Below, piece after piece: positions 42,719 to 52,423 of a stretch of 64,000 bases of DNA. The notes under the pieces are model-generated. The model saw nothing but the letters and a program-made list of their open reading frames with translations. It was not told the origin of the DNA and did not search any database. The position numbers were made by a program, and so were the translations under genes. The stretch comes from Natronomonas moolapensis 8.8.11 (lineage in GTDB: Archaea > Halobacteriota > Halobacteria > Halobacteriales > Haloarculaceae), in contig NC_020388.1 in assembly GCF_000591055.1 (NCBI RefSeq), positions 310,001 to 374,000 on the forward strand. The letters are read 5' to 3'. Every line of letters starts with the position of its first letter. Position 1 is the first letter of the stretch.

Positions 42719-44885
42719 CTGTCCCCTCACGCTCGCGCCCGATCCGTTCGACGGTTGCCGCCTCGTTCGCCCGGAGGTCGCTCAAGAACCCGAACAGCGC
42801 CTCGGGATCGGATACCCCGTCGCGAACCAGGTACTCGACGTACCCGTGTTTTCGATGGAACTCCGACTCGACACTCTCGGGGCTGCGTCCAGTTCTCTCG
42901 GCGAGGCGGGCGAACGTCCGGATGTCGCCGGCTGCTGTCGGATCGCCCAGCTTCGGATGTTCGTACGCAAACTCCCAGTCCCCTTCCGGCGTCCGATCGA
43001 GGATCCGATCGTACCGGATCGTCACTCCGTCGACCTCGACGCTCCGCGTCGAACGGTCGAGCCGTTCGGCCTCCCGTTCGGAGTACAGTTCGACGACGGA
43101 GTCGACGTAGCGTTCGCCGCCGCTCTGTGCTTGAAACACCACGACGTCGACCTCCGGCAGGAGCCGCGGCGGGAGCCCCTTCCTGACGCCACGACGGATG
43201 AGCGCCTCGACGGTTTCGGCGTTAGTGGTTCCGAGCACCCCGTAGCCGGTCTGTAACGCCTCCCCGAGGGTTCCGAACGCTTCGGCCGAGTTGATCTCCG
43301 GGAGCACTTCTACATCCGGGTTGAGATAGTCGGTCTCCTCGATCAACTCCGGCATCGAGACGTCCCCGACCCCGCCTCGAGGCCGCCGGGCGGTCAGCGA
43401 AACGCCTGTCTCGTGGGGGAGCCGAACCTCCCGCGCTCCTTCGCCGATGCTCACCGGGCGGGCGTCGTACCTGATAAACGGCGTGTGGGCGTTCAGGAGC
43501 GTCGTCTTTCCGGTTCCGGCCGATCCGGAGAAGAGAACGACTCCGTGGTGTTCGTACAACAGCCACAGAAGCGTCACCAGCTCCGTCGGCACGGACCCGG
43601 ATTCGACGAGCGTGACCGGCGTTACGCCCTCAGGAGCCTGCTTTCTGATAGAAACGTGCGGACCGCCCTCGGAGATCGCCGGAAGCGCGACCGCACAGCG
43701 GATCGTCTGGTCGACCCCGTCGAGGTCGAGATCGACCGTCGCCGAGGGCCTGCTCGCCGAGAGTTCGACCCCGTCGTTGGCGGCGAGCTGTGTGACCACG
43801 TTGACGAACGCCTCCTCGGACTCGAACGCGAGGTTCGTCGGCTCCCGAGCGCCGCCCCGAGGAACGACCTTGATCCGTTCGCCGACCCGGTTCGCTTCGA
43901 TGTCCTCGAGATTGGGGTCGTACATCGGAACCGTGAGTTGTCCGTACCCCACGAGATCCCGGACGACGTAATAAACGAGGTCGTCGAGGCGGTCGCCGCC
44001 GACCCTGCGATCCGCCGATGGAACGACGATCCCGTGCTCGGCGAGCGTGGTCCGGACCCCGCGTCGGACCGTATCGACCCATGTACGGGTGTTCCCCGCC
44101 CGCAGTTGCCTCGAAAGCAGCGATTCGCCGCGCTTGCGGACGATTGCCGCCCGCTCTTGGAGCGTCGAGTGTTCGTCAATCCCGCCGAGTCCGGCCTCCC
44201 AGATCCGGTCCTTGCACTCGGTGATGAGCCGCTCGTCACCGGGGAGTCGGTCCGGTTCGATAACCGCGTATTTCTGTTCGAAGGGATCCGCCCCGAGCAG
44301 CCGTTCGCGGTACCGAACGACCGGGACGTCGTAACCGGCGAACTCGACGGTATAGCGCTCGATGCGCTCGGCGCTGAACCGCCCGACGAATTCGGCGTCC
44401 CGGATGCCCGTCGCGGCGGGGGCGTAGTTGGCCAAGTGGAGCGACAGTTCCTCCCCAGTGGCATCGGCAACTTCTATCGAGTCGTCGAGCGCGTGTGGCG
44501 TCAACGCCCCGAGGCACCGCAACTCGGCGAGGGCGTAGTACTCGAGTCGTCGCCGGGCGGCCGGTGGACACGAGGCGATCTCGTCGATGATCCGCTCGTA
44601 CTTCTGGTCGAATCCAGCGCGAAACCGCTCGGCGGCACCCTCCCGCGTCCGGGGACGCGTCGGTTCTACATCGGCGAAGTGCTCGCGGACGGCGCGCAGT
44701 TTCGACTCCATGTCGGTCGACAGCGATGGCTCGCGAACGTCGTAGTGGAACCCGGCGTCGCCGCTTTCGACCGTGGCGACGACGCCGGGAACGATCTCGT
44801 AGTGATCGTGGACCGACGGTGAATACCACGCCTGAGCGCTATCCGGTGGCTCCGGGGCCGGAACTGTCGGCACCTCCTCGAGCAT
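42711..44885 (-). CDS. pilB2: PilB-like secretion ATPase with altered Walker B and His boxes (second copy)
   Basis: 724 residues, about 160 longer than the first PilB. Walker A is intact (LFSGSAGTGKTTLLN, about 452-466). The Asp box is SIGEGAREVRLP instead of TIEDTREL. The Walker B-like motif is DVEVLPEINSAEAFG instead of IIVGEVRG. The His box is GTTNAETVEAL instead of STMHADS, so the invariant His is Asn. It may be a slower, regulatory or specialised ATPase. Leaderless start from TTTAAATA at 44911-44918. The partner PilC gene overlaps downstream. Confidence 0.88.
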   Translation of the reverse strand: MLEEVPTVPAPEPPDSAQAWYSPSVHDHYEIVPGVVATVESGDAGFHYDVREPSLSTDMESKLRAVREHFADVEPTRPRTREGAAERFRAGFDQKYERIIDEIASCPPAARRRLEYYALAELRCLGALTPHALDDSIEVADATGEELSLHLANYAPAATGIRDAEFVGRFSAERIERYTVEFAGYDVPVVRYRERLLGADPFEQKYAVIEPDRLPGDERLITECKDRIWEAGLGGIDEHSTLQERAAIVRKRGESLLSRQLRAGNTRTWVDTVRRGVRTTLAEHGIVVPSADRRVGGDRLDDLVYYVVRDLVGYGQLTVPMYDPNLEDIEANRVGERIKVVPRGGAREPTNLAFESEEAFVNVVTQLAANDGVELSASRPSATVDLDLDGVDQTIRCAVALPAISEGGPHVSIRKQAPEGVTPVTLVESGSVPTELVTLLWLLYEHHGVVLFSGSAGTGKTTLLNAHTPFIRYDARPVSIGEGAREVRLPHETGVSLTARRPRGGVGDVSMPELIEETDYLNPDVEVLPEINSAEAFGTLGEALQTGYGVLGTTNAETVEALIRRGVRKGLPPRLLPEVDVVVFQAQSGGERYVDSVVELYSEREAERLDRSTRSVEVDGVTIRYDRILDRTPEGDWEFAYEHPKLGDPTAAGDIRTFARLAERTGRSPESVESEFHRKHGYVEYLVRDGVSDPEALFGFLSDLRANEAATVERIGREREGTDE

Positions 44886-44910
44886 CTGTCAGGAGCTACT
44901 CACGTATTTT

Positions 44911-44918
44911 TATTTAAA
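44911..44918 (-). promoter_or_regulatory. TATA box of the second pilB-pilC operon
   Basis: TTTAAATA on the minus strand, 26-33 bases before the ATG at 44885. Confidence 0.65.
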
Positions 44919-44991
44919 TGTTCGTCCGAAAACAATCCACGAGTGCCGACCCCCAACCGCGAGGAACAACGGCCTGTCCGATCCGGATTCG

Positions 44992-44999
44992 TTTATATA
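44992..44999 (+). promoter_or_regulatory. Strong TATA-like box without a matching gene
   Basis: TTTATATA on the plus strand. Transcription would start near 45024 and run into about 300 bases without a convincing coding region. The box is nearly palindromic, so the opposite direction cannot be excluded. Confidence 0.4.
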
Positions 45000-45323
45000 C
45001 TGTGATGCAGGCGCGAACCCCACGAGTTCAGTCGTGGGATACGCGCGGTACGCTCAATCGGCCGTCTGTCCGCATCAATTTTTGTGTGCGGAGAACTGGC
45101 AGTTGGCCCGGTGTTTGCGACGGCGAGAGCCGGACGCAAAGACGCAAGCCGACCGCACCGACCGACAGAAAGCAAACTCCCGCCAGGCCGTCGACACGGC
45201 AGAGTAACGACGTCGTGGCGGAGTCAGTGTCGTCGGTCACAGCGCGTAGATTCCCAACCGTCAGGATTGATCTGCCCGGCCAACACCGGGTGGGAAACCC
45301 GCGACGTTACCCCCGAGAGCACG
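45000..45323. other. Gene-free region with an IS605-like hairpin; possible small RNA
   Basis: A perfect 7-bp hairpin CCCACGA-GTTCAG-TCGTGGG (45019-45038) is of the kind found at IS200/IS605 ends. The rest (45040-45323) reads only as low-complexity peptides in all frames on both strands. Together with the TATA-like box at 44992 it could be a transposon scar, an unannotated RNA, or both. Confidence 0.4.
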
Positions 45324-46775
45324 TCACATTTCAAACGCCCCGTACGCGTCGGCCCACGGTCTCGCCCGCTCCAGCGCCGCCGCGACCGCCAGCACGTCCG
45401 TCTCGGCGTAGCGGTGGCCGACGACTTGCAGGCCGACGGGCAGCCCGTCCTCGGTGAAGCCGGCCGGAACCGACGCGGCGGGATGGCCCGTCATGTTGAA
45501 CACCCACGTCAACATCGCGTCGGTCGGCACGCCCCGCACGGACTCGCCGTCGATCTCCGTCGGGTAGCCGTCCGCGAGGTGTTTGCCGTACGGCGGGACG
45601 GTCAGCGTCGGTGTCACGAGGGCGTCGCGGTCGCCGAGGGCTGCCTCGATCGCCCGGTAGGCGTCGGTTCGGGGGACGTTCGATAGCCGTTCTTCGACCG
45701 TTTCGACGCCGTCGGCCAGCGTCGCGGTCGCCCGGGCGGTTGCCTCGATGTCCACAGTCTCGATGTCGATCCCGTGTTCGGCTTCGATCTGCGCCGCGAA
45801 CGCGCCGAAGAAGGCCCCGACCTGGGTGACGTAGGCCTTCGAGAGCCGTCGGTAGGGCGGGAGGTCGACGGCGACCGACTCGACGGCCACGCCGGCCGAG
45901 GCGAGATCCTCGACCGCCTCGTCGACGACCGCCCGGACGGCGGGATCGACCGGCTGGAGGTCGAGATTCGGGCTGTAGGTGACCGAGAGCTCCCCGGCCG
46001 GCTGGTCGGTCGCCGCCACGTAGTCGGGGTCGCCGAGCGGGACCGAGAGGGGATCGCGGCCGTCGTCGCCGGCCAACACGTCGAGCAACAGCGCCGTGTC
46101 CGCTGTGTGCCTGGCGATCGGCCCGCCGACGAACGTCGGCGTCGTCGCGCAGAAGCCGTCCATCGAGGTGTACTCGGGGACCACCCCGAGCGTCGGCTTG
46201 AGACCGATCACGCTACAACAGGAAGCGGGCACCCGCAGCGACCCCCCGATGTCCGATCCGGTGGCGAGCCGGACGGAGCCGGCGGCCACCGCGGCGGCCG
46301 ACCCACCCGAGGAGCCGCCCGCGGAGCGTTCGGGGTCGAACGGCGTCGGCGTCGCGCCGACGAGGCGGTTCTCGGTCTTGATCGTGTGTGCCATCGCGGG
46401 CGTGCTCGTCGTGCCGACGACGACCGCGCCGGCGGCCTCGAGGCGCTCGACGCCGATAGAGTCCTCGCTCGCGACGTTGTCCGCGAGCGCCCGGATGCCG
46501 AGGGTGTTCGGGACGCCCGCCTTCCGGGTCCGGAGGTCCTTGATCCCCACGGGCACCCCGGCGAGGGGACCGGGATCCTCGCCCGCTTCGACGCGTGCGT
46601 CGATCGCGTCGGCGCGTTCGCGGGCCGACTCCCCGATGACTGTGATGAAGCTGTTCAACTCGTCGGTGGCGTCGATTCGGTCGAGCGACGCCTCGACGAG
46701 GTCGCGGGCGCTTCGACGGCCGGCTCGCACGTCGGCCGCGAGGTCGCCGACGGCGGCGTCGGGGAGTCCGGACAT
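45324..46775 (-). CDS. Amidase-signature family hydrolase
   Basis: 483-residue amidase. The catalytic triad is visible: Lys in PLAGVPVGIKDLRTRK, first Ser in SAGGSSGGSAAAVAAG, nucleophile Ser in ATGSDIGGSLRVPA. The fold also includes the GatA subunit of tRNA amidotransferase, but no gatB or gatC is nearby and the substrate-pocket part differs, so a general amide hydrolase is more likely. ATG 46775 is chosen over 46793 because ATTTATCA at 46798-46805 is a TATA box 23-30 bases upstream. Confidence 0.88.
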   Translation of the reverse strand: MSGLPDAAVGDLAADVRAGRRSARDLVEASLDRIDATDELNSFITVIGESARERADAIDARVEAGEDPGPLAGVPVGIKDLRTRKAGVPNTLGIRALADNVASEDSIGVERLEAAGAVVVGTTSTPAMAHTIKTENRLVGATPTPFDPERSAGGSSGGSAAAVAAGSVRLATGSDIGGSLRVPASCCSVIGLKPTLGVVPEYTSMDGFCATTPTFVGGPIARHTADTALLLDVLAGDDGRDPLSVPLGDPDYVAATDQPAGELSVTYSPNLDLQPVDPAVRAVVDEAVEDLASAGVAVESVAVDLPPYRRLSKAYVTQVGAFFGAFAAQIEAEHGIDIETVDIEATARATATLADGVETVEERLSNVPRTDAYRAIEAALGDRDALVTPTLTVPPYGKHLADGYPTEIDGESVRGVPTDAMLTWVFNMTGHPAASVPAGFTEDGLPVGLQVVGHRYAETDVLAVAAALERARPWADAYGAFEM

Positions 46776-46859
46776 ACCGGAGGATGTCGGCACCGTCTGA
46801 TAAATCCCGATGGCGAGCGCGTCCCCGCGGAGGCCGAGAGCCTCGATACTGGCCGCGGC

Positions 46860-47294
46860 CTACGCCGATCCGAGCGGGATCACGAGCGTCTGACAGTCCG
46901 TCTCGGTGATGACGTCCTGGGAGACGCTGCCGAGCATCCGGCGCTCGTGGCCGTCCGCGCCCCGCGAGCCCATCACGATGAGGTCCGCGCCGATCTCGTC
47001 GGCGTAGGCGATGATCTCCTCGCCGGGGCGGCCCCGGCGGACGACGCCCTCGTTTTCGAGGTCCGCGGTGCTCGCGGCGTTCGTGACCGCCTCGACCGCC
47101 CGCTCGGCGTTGGACGTGAGTTCCTCGTCGACGGCGTCGGTCAGCCCCTCCTCGAGCGTGAGGAAGACGCCCCTGTCGATGACCGAGAGCGCGTGGACCC
47201 GCGCGCCCCGCTGAGTCGCGATATCGACCGCCGCGTCGATGACCGCGTCCATCTGTTCGCCGCCGTCGGTCGGAACGATGATGTCGTCGTACAT
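46860..47294 (-). CDS. UspA-family universal stress protein
   Basis: 144 residues, one Usp domain: MYDDIIVPTDGGEQMDAVID at the start and the ATP-binding loop IVMGSRGADGHERRMLGSVS (G-xx-G-x9-G-S pattern) near the end. Members modulate stress responses and often bind ATP. It is divergent from a second UspA gene, 152 bases away, so both probably share the control region 47295-47446. Confidence 0.92.
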   Translation of the reverse strand: MYDDIIVPTDGGEQMDAVIDAAVDIATQRGARVHALSVIDRGVFLTLEEGLTDAVDEELTSNAERAVEAVTNAASTADLENEGVVRRGRPGEEIIAYADEIGADLIVMGSRGADGHERRMLGSVSQDVITETDCQTLVIPLGSA

Positions 47295-47446
47295 CGGGTT
47301 CGTCCGGCGGTTGTACCCGAGACAAGTAAACCGGTTCGAATGACGGCGGGGCGAGGTCGGCCTCGGGTACTCGCCGTGATCGCCGCCACAGTCGACGTCC
47401 AGGAACCGGCAAAAGAGATAGGTATCGCCGCCTCGGATGTCCGAGT

Positions 47447-47896
47447 ATGTACGACAGCGTCCTGCTGCCGACCGACGCTAGCGCCGGGATGGACAAGGCA
47501 GTCGAACACGCGATCGACGCCGCCAAACAGTACGGCGCGCCCCTGCACGTCCTCTACGTCGTCGACACGGACACCTACGCCTCGTACTCCGGCGACGAGT
47601 ACGTCCACGAGTTCGAGGGCCTCGAAAGCGCCCTCGAGCAGGCCGGCGAGGAGGCGATCGAAGAGGTCGTCGCGACCGCCGACGCCGAGGGCGTCGAGAC
47701 CGAGTCCGTCGTCAGACACGGCGTCCCCCACGAGGAGATTCTCACGTACGCCGACGAGGCCGACGTCGGCCTCACGGTGATCGGCTCGAAGAACCGCTCG
47801 GGGGAGTACCGCCGGCTGCTCGGCAGCGTCGCCGACCGGGTCACGCGGATGGCGGACCGCCCGGTGACGGTCGTCAAGACGCCCGTCGAGGAGTAG
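47447..47896 (+). CDS. UspA-family universal stress protein, divergent partner
   Basis: 149 residues: MYDSVLLPTDASAGMDKAVE and the loop TVIGSKNRSGEYRRLLGSVA. The loop glycine of the usual GxxG is replaced (GSKNRSG), so nucleotide binding may differ from the neighbouring copy. The acidic middle (SGDEYVHEFEGLESALEQAG) is typical of halophilic versions. Divergent from the UspA gene at 47294. Confidence 0.92.
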   Translation: MYDSVLLPTDASAGMDKAVEHAIDAAKQYGAPLHVLYVVDTDTYASYSGDEYVHEFEGLESALEQAGEEAIEEVVATADAEGVETESVVRHGVPHEEILTYADEADVGLTVIGSKNRSGEYRRLLGSVADRVTRMADRPVTVVKTPVEE

Positions 47897-47935
47897 TCGT
47901 CGGCGTCAGCCGCTGGACGGACCCGACACCCCCGG

Positions 47936-48349
47936 CTACTCGACGACGCTGACCGACTCGCGCTCGAAGCGCTCGCCCCGCCAGCGCCAACTCCCGATCC
48001 CGGCGTCCTCGCCGGCGAGCGAGACGATGACGTACGAGCGCCCCGGCCACGCCGCGAGCCGCGTGTCGGTCGCACTCGGCTCGAGCGGCCCCCGCGGGTG
48101 GGAGTGATAGAAGCCGACGACGTCGAAGCCCGCGTCGTCGATCCGCTCGAGGATCGCGAGCTCGGCTTCGGGGGCGATCTCGTAGCGCGTTTCGGGGGTC
48201 TCGGCCGCGTTGACCGCCCGGTAACGCCGTTCGACGCGGGAGGTTTCGCCGTTGGTTCCGGCGAGGACGCCGACGACCTCCTCGGGAGCCCCCCCGCGTG
48301 CGTGTTCGACGATCGCGTCGCGGTGCGGTTCCGAGAGCTCGAGCACCAT
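47936..48349 (-). CDS. JAMM/MPN+ metalloprotease (possible desampylase)
   Basis: 137 residues with a complete JAMM zinc site: Glu in APEEVVGVLAG (23-24), then FYHSHPRGPLEPSATD (His82, His84, Asp95, with Ser92). Haloferax HvJAMM1, a protease of this size, removes ubiquitin-like SAMPs; this gene is a good candidate for the same task, but orthology is not proven here. It begins 3 bases after the stop of the cobalamin-binding gene, on the same strand. Confidence 0.85.
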   Translation of the reverse strand: MVLELSEPHRDAIVEHARGGAPEEVVGVLAGTNGETSRVERRYRAVNAAETPETRYEIAPEAELAILERIDDAGFDVVGFYHSHPRGPLEPSATDTRLAAWPGRSYVIVSLAGEDAGIGSWRWRGERFERESVSVVE

Positions 48350-48352
48350 CTC

Positions 48353-49276
48353 TCAGACGCTCTCCCGACCCGCACCGAACGGGCGGGCCATCCACGGCTC
48401 CGGGGCGTCGAACGCCTCCGGGTGGAGAAGCGCCGCGAGGGTCTCGAGGCTCTCGACGAGTCGCGGCCCGGGGCGGTTCATCAGGTGGTGGCCGTCGACG
48501 GCGTGGACGCGACCCGTCCGGACGGCACGGATATCGGTCCACCCCTCGCGGTCGAGCAGGTCGCTGCGGTTCTCGGCGGTCTGTTCGAGGCCGAACCCAC
48601 AGGGCGCGGCGACGAGTACGTCGGGATCGTACTCGCGGATCGCGGCCCACTCCCGCGGCGTCGAGGCCTCGCCGACCCCGGCGAGGCCGTACTCCCCGCC
48701 GGCGAGTTCGACCAGCTCGGGCACCCAGTGGCCCGCGACCATCGGTGGTTCGAGCCAATCGAGGACGGCGACCGCGGGGCGCTCCGAGCGCTCCGCGGCC
48801 GCCGTTTCGACCCGATCGATCCGACCTCGGAGGTCCGCGAGGAGTTCGCTCGCTCGCTCCTCTCGGCCGATCGCCGCGCCGATCGCCTCGACGTCCGAGA
48901 GGACGTCTTCGACGGTGTGGGGGTCGGTCGTCAGGAGCTCACAGTCGAGTCCGAGCTCCTCGATGGCCGCCTCGACGACGACGGTGTCGACGGCGCACAC
49001 GTCACAGATGCCCTGTGAGACGACGACGTCGGGGTCGGCGGCCGCGAGCGCCTCGCGGTCGATCCGGTAGACGCCGCCCGCGTCGGCCGACGCCTGGACT
49101 TGGCTGTCGATCTCGGCGCTGGACGCGTCGGCGTCGATGCGGGAGTCGACGACCGAGGGGACCTCCGCGACCGACGGCGGGTAATCGCACTCGTGGGAGG
49201 TCGCCACCGGCCGGACGCCGAGGGCGCCTACGATTTCGGTCGCCGAGGGTAACAGGGAGACGACGCGTGGGGGCAC
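48353..49276 (-). CDS. Cobalamin-binding BtuF-like protein without export signal
   Basis: 307-residue periplasmic-binding-type fold (class III): VVSLLPSATEIVGALGV at the start, DPDVVVSQGICDVCAVD in the middle (the Cys pair is usual in this COG0614 subgroup), and GRVHAVDGHHLMNRPGPRLVE at the end. No signal peptide or lipobox is found for the GTG start at 49276 or for longer readings, so it is probably cytoplasmic. A GGAGG ribosome-binding sequence lies about 13 bases before the GTG. Co-transcribed with the JAMM gene. Confidence 0.8.
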   Translation of the reverse strand: MPPRVVSLLPSATEIVGALGVRPVATSHECDYPPSVAEVPSVVDSRIDADASSAEIDSQVQASADAGGVYRIDREALAAADPDVVVSQGICDVCAVDTVVVEAAIEELGLDCELLTTDPHTVEDVLSDVEAIGAAIGREERASELLADLRGRIDRVETAAAERSERPAVAVLDWLEPPMVAGHWVPELVELAGGEYGLAGVGEASTPREWAAIREYDPDVLVAAPCGFGLEQTAENRSDLLDREGWTDIRAVRTGRVHAVDGHHLMNRPGPRLVESLETLAALLHPEAFDAPEPWMARPFGAGRESV

Positions 49277-49434
49277 GGGTGTTTGAAATCCTCCTGTTCG
49301 CTCTTGGGGTCGCGGGGGAATGAATCTGCTGGCGCGGATCGCGGAGACGCGCCCCGTCGCCCGTCGGATCACGCTGCCGACCGGTGGACGGACGAGCCAC
49401 CCGCCCGACGAACGGTTCGCCTACCGTCCGGCCG

Positions 49435-51177
49435 TCACATCGAATCCGGCGCCTCGACCCCGAGGATGTCGAGGGCGTTCGCGACCGTGTGGCGGGCGGC
49501 GACGACGAGCGCGAGCCGCGCCGCACGGGTCGTCTCCTCGTCGGCCGTGACGACCGGACACTCCCGGTAGAAGCCGTTGAAGCGGTCGGCGATCTCGCGG
49601 GTGTAGGTCGCGATCCGGTGTGGCTCGTGGGCCGCCGCGGCGGCCTCGACGACGCCGGGGAAGCGCGCGATCGTCGAGAGCAACTCGCGCTCGGCGTCGC
49701 TCGACAGCGCCGAAACGTCGAGTTCGGGCTCGATCCCCTCGGCCTCGCCCTCGATCCCGCGACAGCGCGCGTGGACGTACTGGACGTACGGCGCCGACTG
49801 CGCCTCGAAGTCCAGCGCGCGCTCCCACTCGAAGGTGATCGCCTTCGCGGGCTGTTTGGAGACGATGTCGTAGCGGACGGCCCCGATTCCGACCTGTTCG
49901 GCGATCCGCTCGACGTCTGCCTCGTCGAGGTCGTCGTCGCGAAGCCGGTCGTCGAGGCGCTCTTCGACCTCCTCGCGGGCGCGATCGATCGCCTCGTCGA
50001 GCAGGTCGTCGAGCTGGACGCCGGTGCCGGCCCGCGTCGACATCTTCCCCTCGGGGAGGTTGACGTACGAGTAGATCACCGTATCGAGGGGTTGGGTGTC
50101 GTTGCCGAGATCCTCCAGGGCTGCCCGCAGCTGGCGGGCCTGGAGCTTGTGGTCCTCGCCGAGCACCGTCACCGCGCGGTCGTAGGTGTCGAACTTCCAC
50201 TCGTGGTGGGCCAGATCCCGCGTCGTATAGAGCGAGGTGCCGTCCGAGCGGAGGAAGACGAGGTTCTTCTCGATGTCCTCGAAGGCGAGTTGCCAGGCGT
50301 CGTCCTCGTAGACCGCCCGGTCGTGCTCCTTCAGGCGTGCGACGACGTCGTCGGTCGAGCCGTCCCGCATGAACCGCGTCTCCTTGACGAACTCGTCGAA
50401 CGCCGCCGGTAGCCGACCCAGACACCGCTGCATCCCGTCCAACACGGTGTCGACGACCTCGGTGACGCGCTCGTAGGTCGCCTCGTCGCCGGCCTCGAGG
50501 CCCTGCATGATGGTCTCGATCTCGGCCTCGGCGGCTTCGACCGCCTCGGGATCGGCGTTCTCCAGGAACTCGTTGCCCTTGCGGTAGTACCGGACCATCC
50601 GGTACTCGGCGCGGTCGCGGGCGGGCTCCGGTAGCTCGGACTCCGCGAACGTCTCGTAGGCCCACGTGAAGACGGCCATCTGCCGGCCGGCGTCGTTGAC
50701 GTAGTAGTGTCGATCCACGTCGTAGCCGGCGTACGAAAGCAGGTTCGCAACGGCGTCGCCGACGATCGGGTTGCGCGCCCGCCCGACGTGGACCGGCCCG
50801 GTCGGGTTCGCGGAGGTGTGCTCGACGACGACTGCGGTGTCGCGGTCGGGCAACGAGCCGTACGTCTCCGCCTGGCCGGCCACGAGCGTCCCCTCGAAGT
50901 ACGCCTCGCTCGGGGAGAAATTGAGGTACGGTCCCTCGGCGTCGACCTCGCCGATGTAGTCGTACCCGTCGGCGTCGAGCGCCGCGCGCAGTTCGGCGGC
51001 GACCTCCGGCGGGGGAGCGCCGGCCGCCGAGGCGAGCCGGAAGGCGACGCTGGAGGCGAAGACGGCCTCGCGCCCCTCGGGTGGCTCCTCGATACCGAGG
51101 TCGTCGGCCGGGTAGCCACAGTCGGCGAGCGCGTCGGCGAGGGCCGCCTCGACCTCCTCGCGCAGAGCGATGAACAT
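49435..51177 (-). CDS. argS: Arginyl-tRNA synthetase
   Basis: 580 residues, class I. The N-terminal Add-1 domain recognises the tRNA D-loop. [20 protein letters not shown] contains the HIGH-equivalent HVGR. The KMSK-equivalent [11 protein letters not shown] is present; many ArgRS lack the canonical form. The DALR anticodon-binding domain closes the protein ([20 protein letters not shown]). Single gene, divergent from TYW1. A tRNA-Arg gene lies 3.5 kb away, by chance as far as can be seen. Confidence 0.96.
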   Translation of the reverse strand: MFIALREEVEAALADALADCGYPADDLGIEEPPEGREAVFASSVAFRLASAAGAPPPEVAAELRAALDADGYDYIGEVDAEGPYLNFSPSEAYFEGTLVAGQAETYGSLPDRDTAVVVEHTSANPTGPVHVGRARNPIVGDAVANLLSYAGYDVDRHYYVNDAGRQMAVFTWAYETFAESELPEPARDRAEYRMVRYYRKGNEFLENADPEAVEAAEAEIETIMQGLEAGDEATYERVTEVVDTVLDGMQRCLGRLPAAFDEFVKETRFMRDGSTDDVVARLKEHDRAVYEDDAWQLAFEDIEKNLVFLRSDGTSLYTTRDLAHHEWKFDTYDRAVTVLGEDHKLQARQLRAALEDLGNDTQPLDTVIYSYVNLPEGKMSTRAGTGVQLDDLLDEAIDRAREEVEERLDDRLRDDDLDEADVERIAEQVGIGAVRYDIVSKQPAKAITFEWERALDFEAQSAPYVQYVHARCRGIEGEAEGIEPELDVSALSSDAERELLSTIARFPGVVEAAAAAHEPHRIATYTREIADRFNGFYRECPVVTADEETTRAARLALVVAARHTVANALDILGVEAPDSM

Positions 51178-51304
51178 ACCTCTCTTTGCCCGCCACCGGA
51201 TAAAGGGGCTTTCGAAGAGCGCCCCGCCGCCGCCCGGATCGAAACGTCGACCACCGAACGCGACGGACCACGGGCTTTAGGACGCTGTGCGTCGAGGGGG
51301 ACGT

Positions 51305-52267
51305 ATGCCCAAGCAGGTCGACGATCCCGACTACCACAGCGAGAACCACACCGCCGCCCAGACCTGCGGGTGGACGGCCAACGCCCTCCGCGGCGAGGGC
51401 CGCTGTTACAAAAATCACTTTTACGGCATCCAATCGCACCGCTGCATCCAGATGACGCCCGTCGTCAAGTGCAACGAGCGCTGTGTGTTCTGCTGGCGCG
51501 ACCACGCCGGCCACGCCTACGAACTCGGCGACGTGGAGTGGGACGACCCCGACGCCGTCGCCGAGGCCTCGATCGAACTCCAGCGGACGCTCCTCAGCGG
51601 CTTCGGCGGCAACGACGCGGTCCCCGAGGAGGCCTTCGAGGAGGCGATGGAGCCCCGCCACGTCGCCATTTCGCTGGACGGCGAGCCGACGCTGTACCCC
51701 CACCTGCCGGAGCTCATAGAGGCGTTTCACGACCGGGGGATCACGACGTTTCTCGTCTCGAACGGAACCCGACCGGAGGTCCTCGAACGGTGTGACCCGA
51801 CGCAGTTGTACGTGAGCGTCGACGCCGCCGACCGGAAGACGTTCGGCGAGGTCGTCAACGCACTCGAGGACGACGCCTGGGACCGACTCGTCGAGACCCT
51901 TGATGTCCTCGCCGATAAGGACGACACCCGGACGGTGCTGCGGACGACGCTGTTGTCGGGGCACAACACCCACCGCCCCGAGTGGTACGCGGCGATGTAC
52001 GACCGCGCCGACGCCGACTTCGTCGAATTGAAGGCGTACATGCACGTCGGCAACTCCCGTGACCGACTCGACCGGGACGTGATGCCCGATCACGAGGCGG
52101 TGCTCGCCTTCGCCGAGGCCGTCGGGGAGTACCTGCCGACCCACCCCGTCGTCCGCGACGTCGAGGCGTCCCGGGTCGCCCTGCTGGCGCGGGAGCCGGA
52201 CACGATGGTACCGGAGCTGAAAGGCGGCAGCGACTTCTGGCGCGAGGAGCCGTACGCGGACTCCTGA
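51305..52267 (+). CDS. taw1: TYW1-type tRNA wyosine radical-SAM enzyme
   Basis: 320-residue 4-demethylwyosine synthase; turns m1G37 of tRNA-Phe into imG-14 using pyruvate. Radical-SAM cysteines: C56, C60, C63 (VKCNERCVFCWRDH). The second 4Fe-4S cluster of the family is also complete: C21, C34, C47 with 12-residue spacings. Further motifs are MEPRHVAISLDGEPTLYPHL and GITTFLVSNGTRPEVL. ATG 51305 gives the family start (MPKQVDDPDYHSENHTA). Confidence 0.95.
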   Translation: MPKQVDDPDYHSENHTAAQTCGWTANALRGEGRCYKNHFYGIQSHRCIQMTPVVKCNERCVFCWRDHAGHAYELGDVEWDDPDAVAEASIELQRTLLSGFGGNDAVPEEAFEEAMEPRHVAISLDGEPTLYPHLPELIEAFHDRGITTFLVSNGTRPEVLERCDPTQLYVSVDAADRKTFGEVVNALEDDAWDRLVETLDVLADKDDTRTVLRTTLLSGHNTHRPEWYAAMYDRADADFVELKAYMHVGNSRDRLDRDVMPDHEAVLAFAEAVGEYLPTHPVVRDVEASRVALLAREPDTMVPELKGGSDFWREEPYADS

Positions 52268-52423
52268 CGGGTACGCAGCGTCCGGATCGCACGCGTGGCC
52301 GCCTCCGACACGTTTTAGTTCGCCACTCGTCTAGTTCAAATAAGTGGTCCGGCACCTGTTCTCATTTCCGTTACGTGTTCCAGATTCGTTACGGTTAAGA
52401 ACGCGGAGACCCTACGTTCGGAT

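Noticed and set aside
45084-45323. RNase P RNA
   Set aside because: The conserved P4 and neighbouring motifs of RNase P RNA could not be found; only scattered purine-rich words match.
45324-46775. GatA subunit of Glu-tRNA amidotransferase
   Set aside because: The triad is shared by all amidase-signature enzymes; gatB/gatC are not nearby and the substrate-pocket segments look different.
52268-52423. FMN riboswitch upstream of ribK
   Set aside because: No RFN-element consensus is visible, and the probable TATA box lies only about 30 bases before the ATG, leaving no room for a leader.
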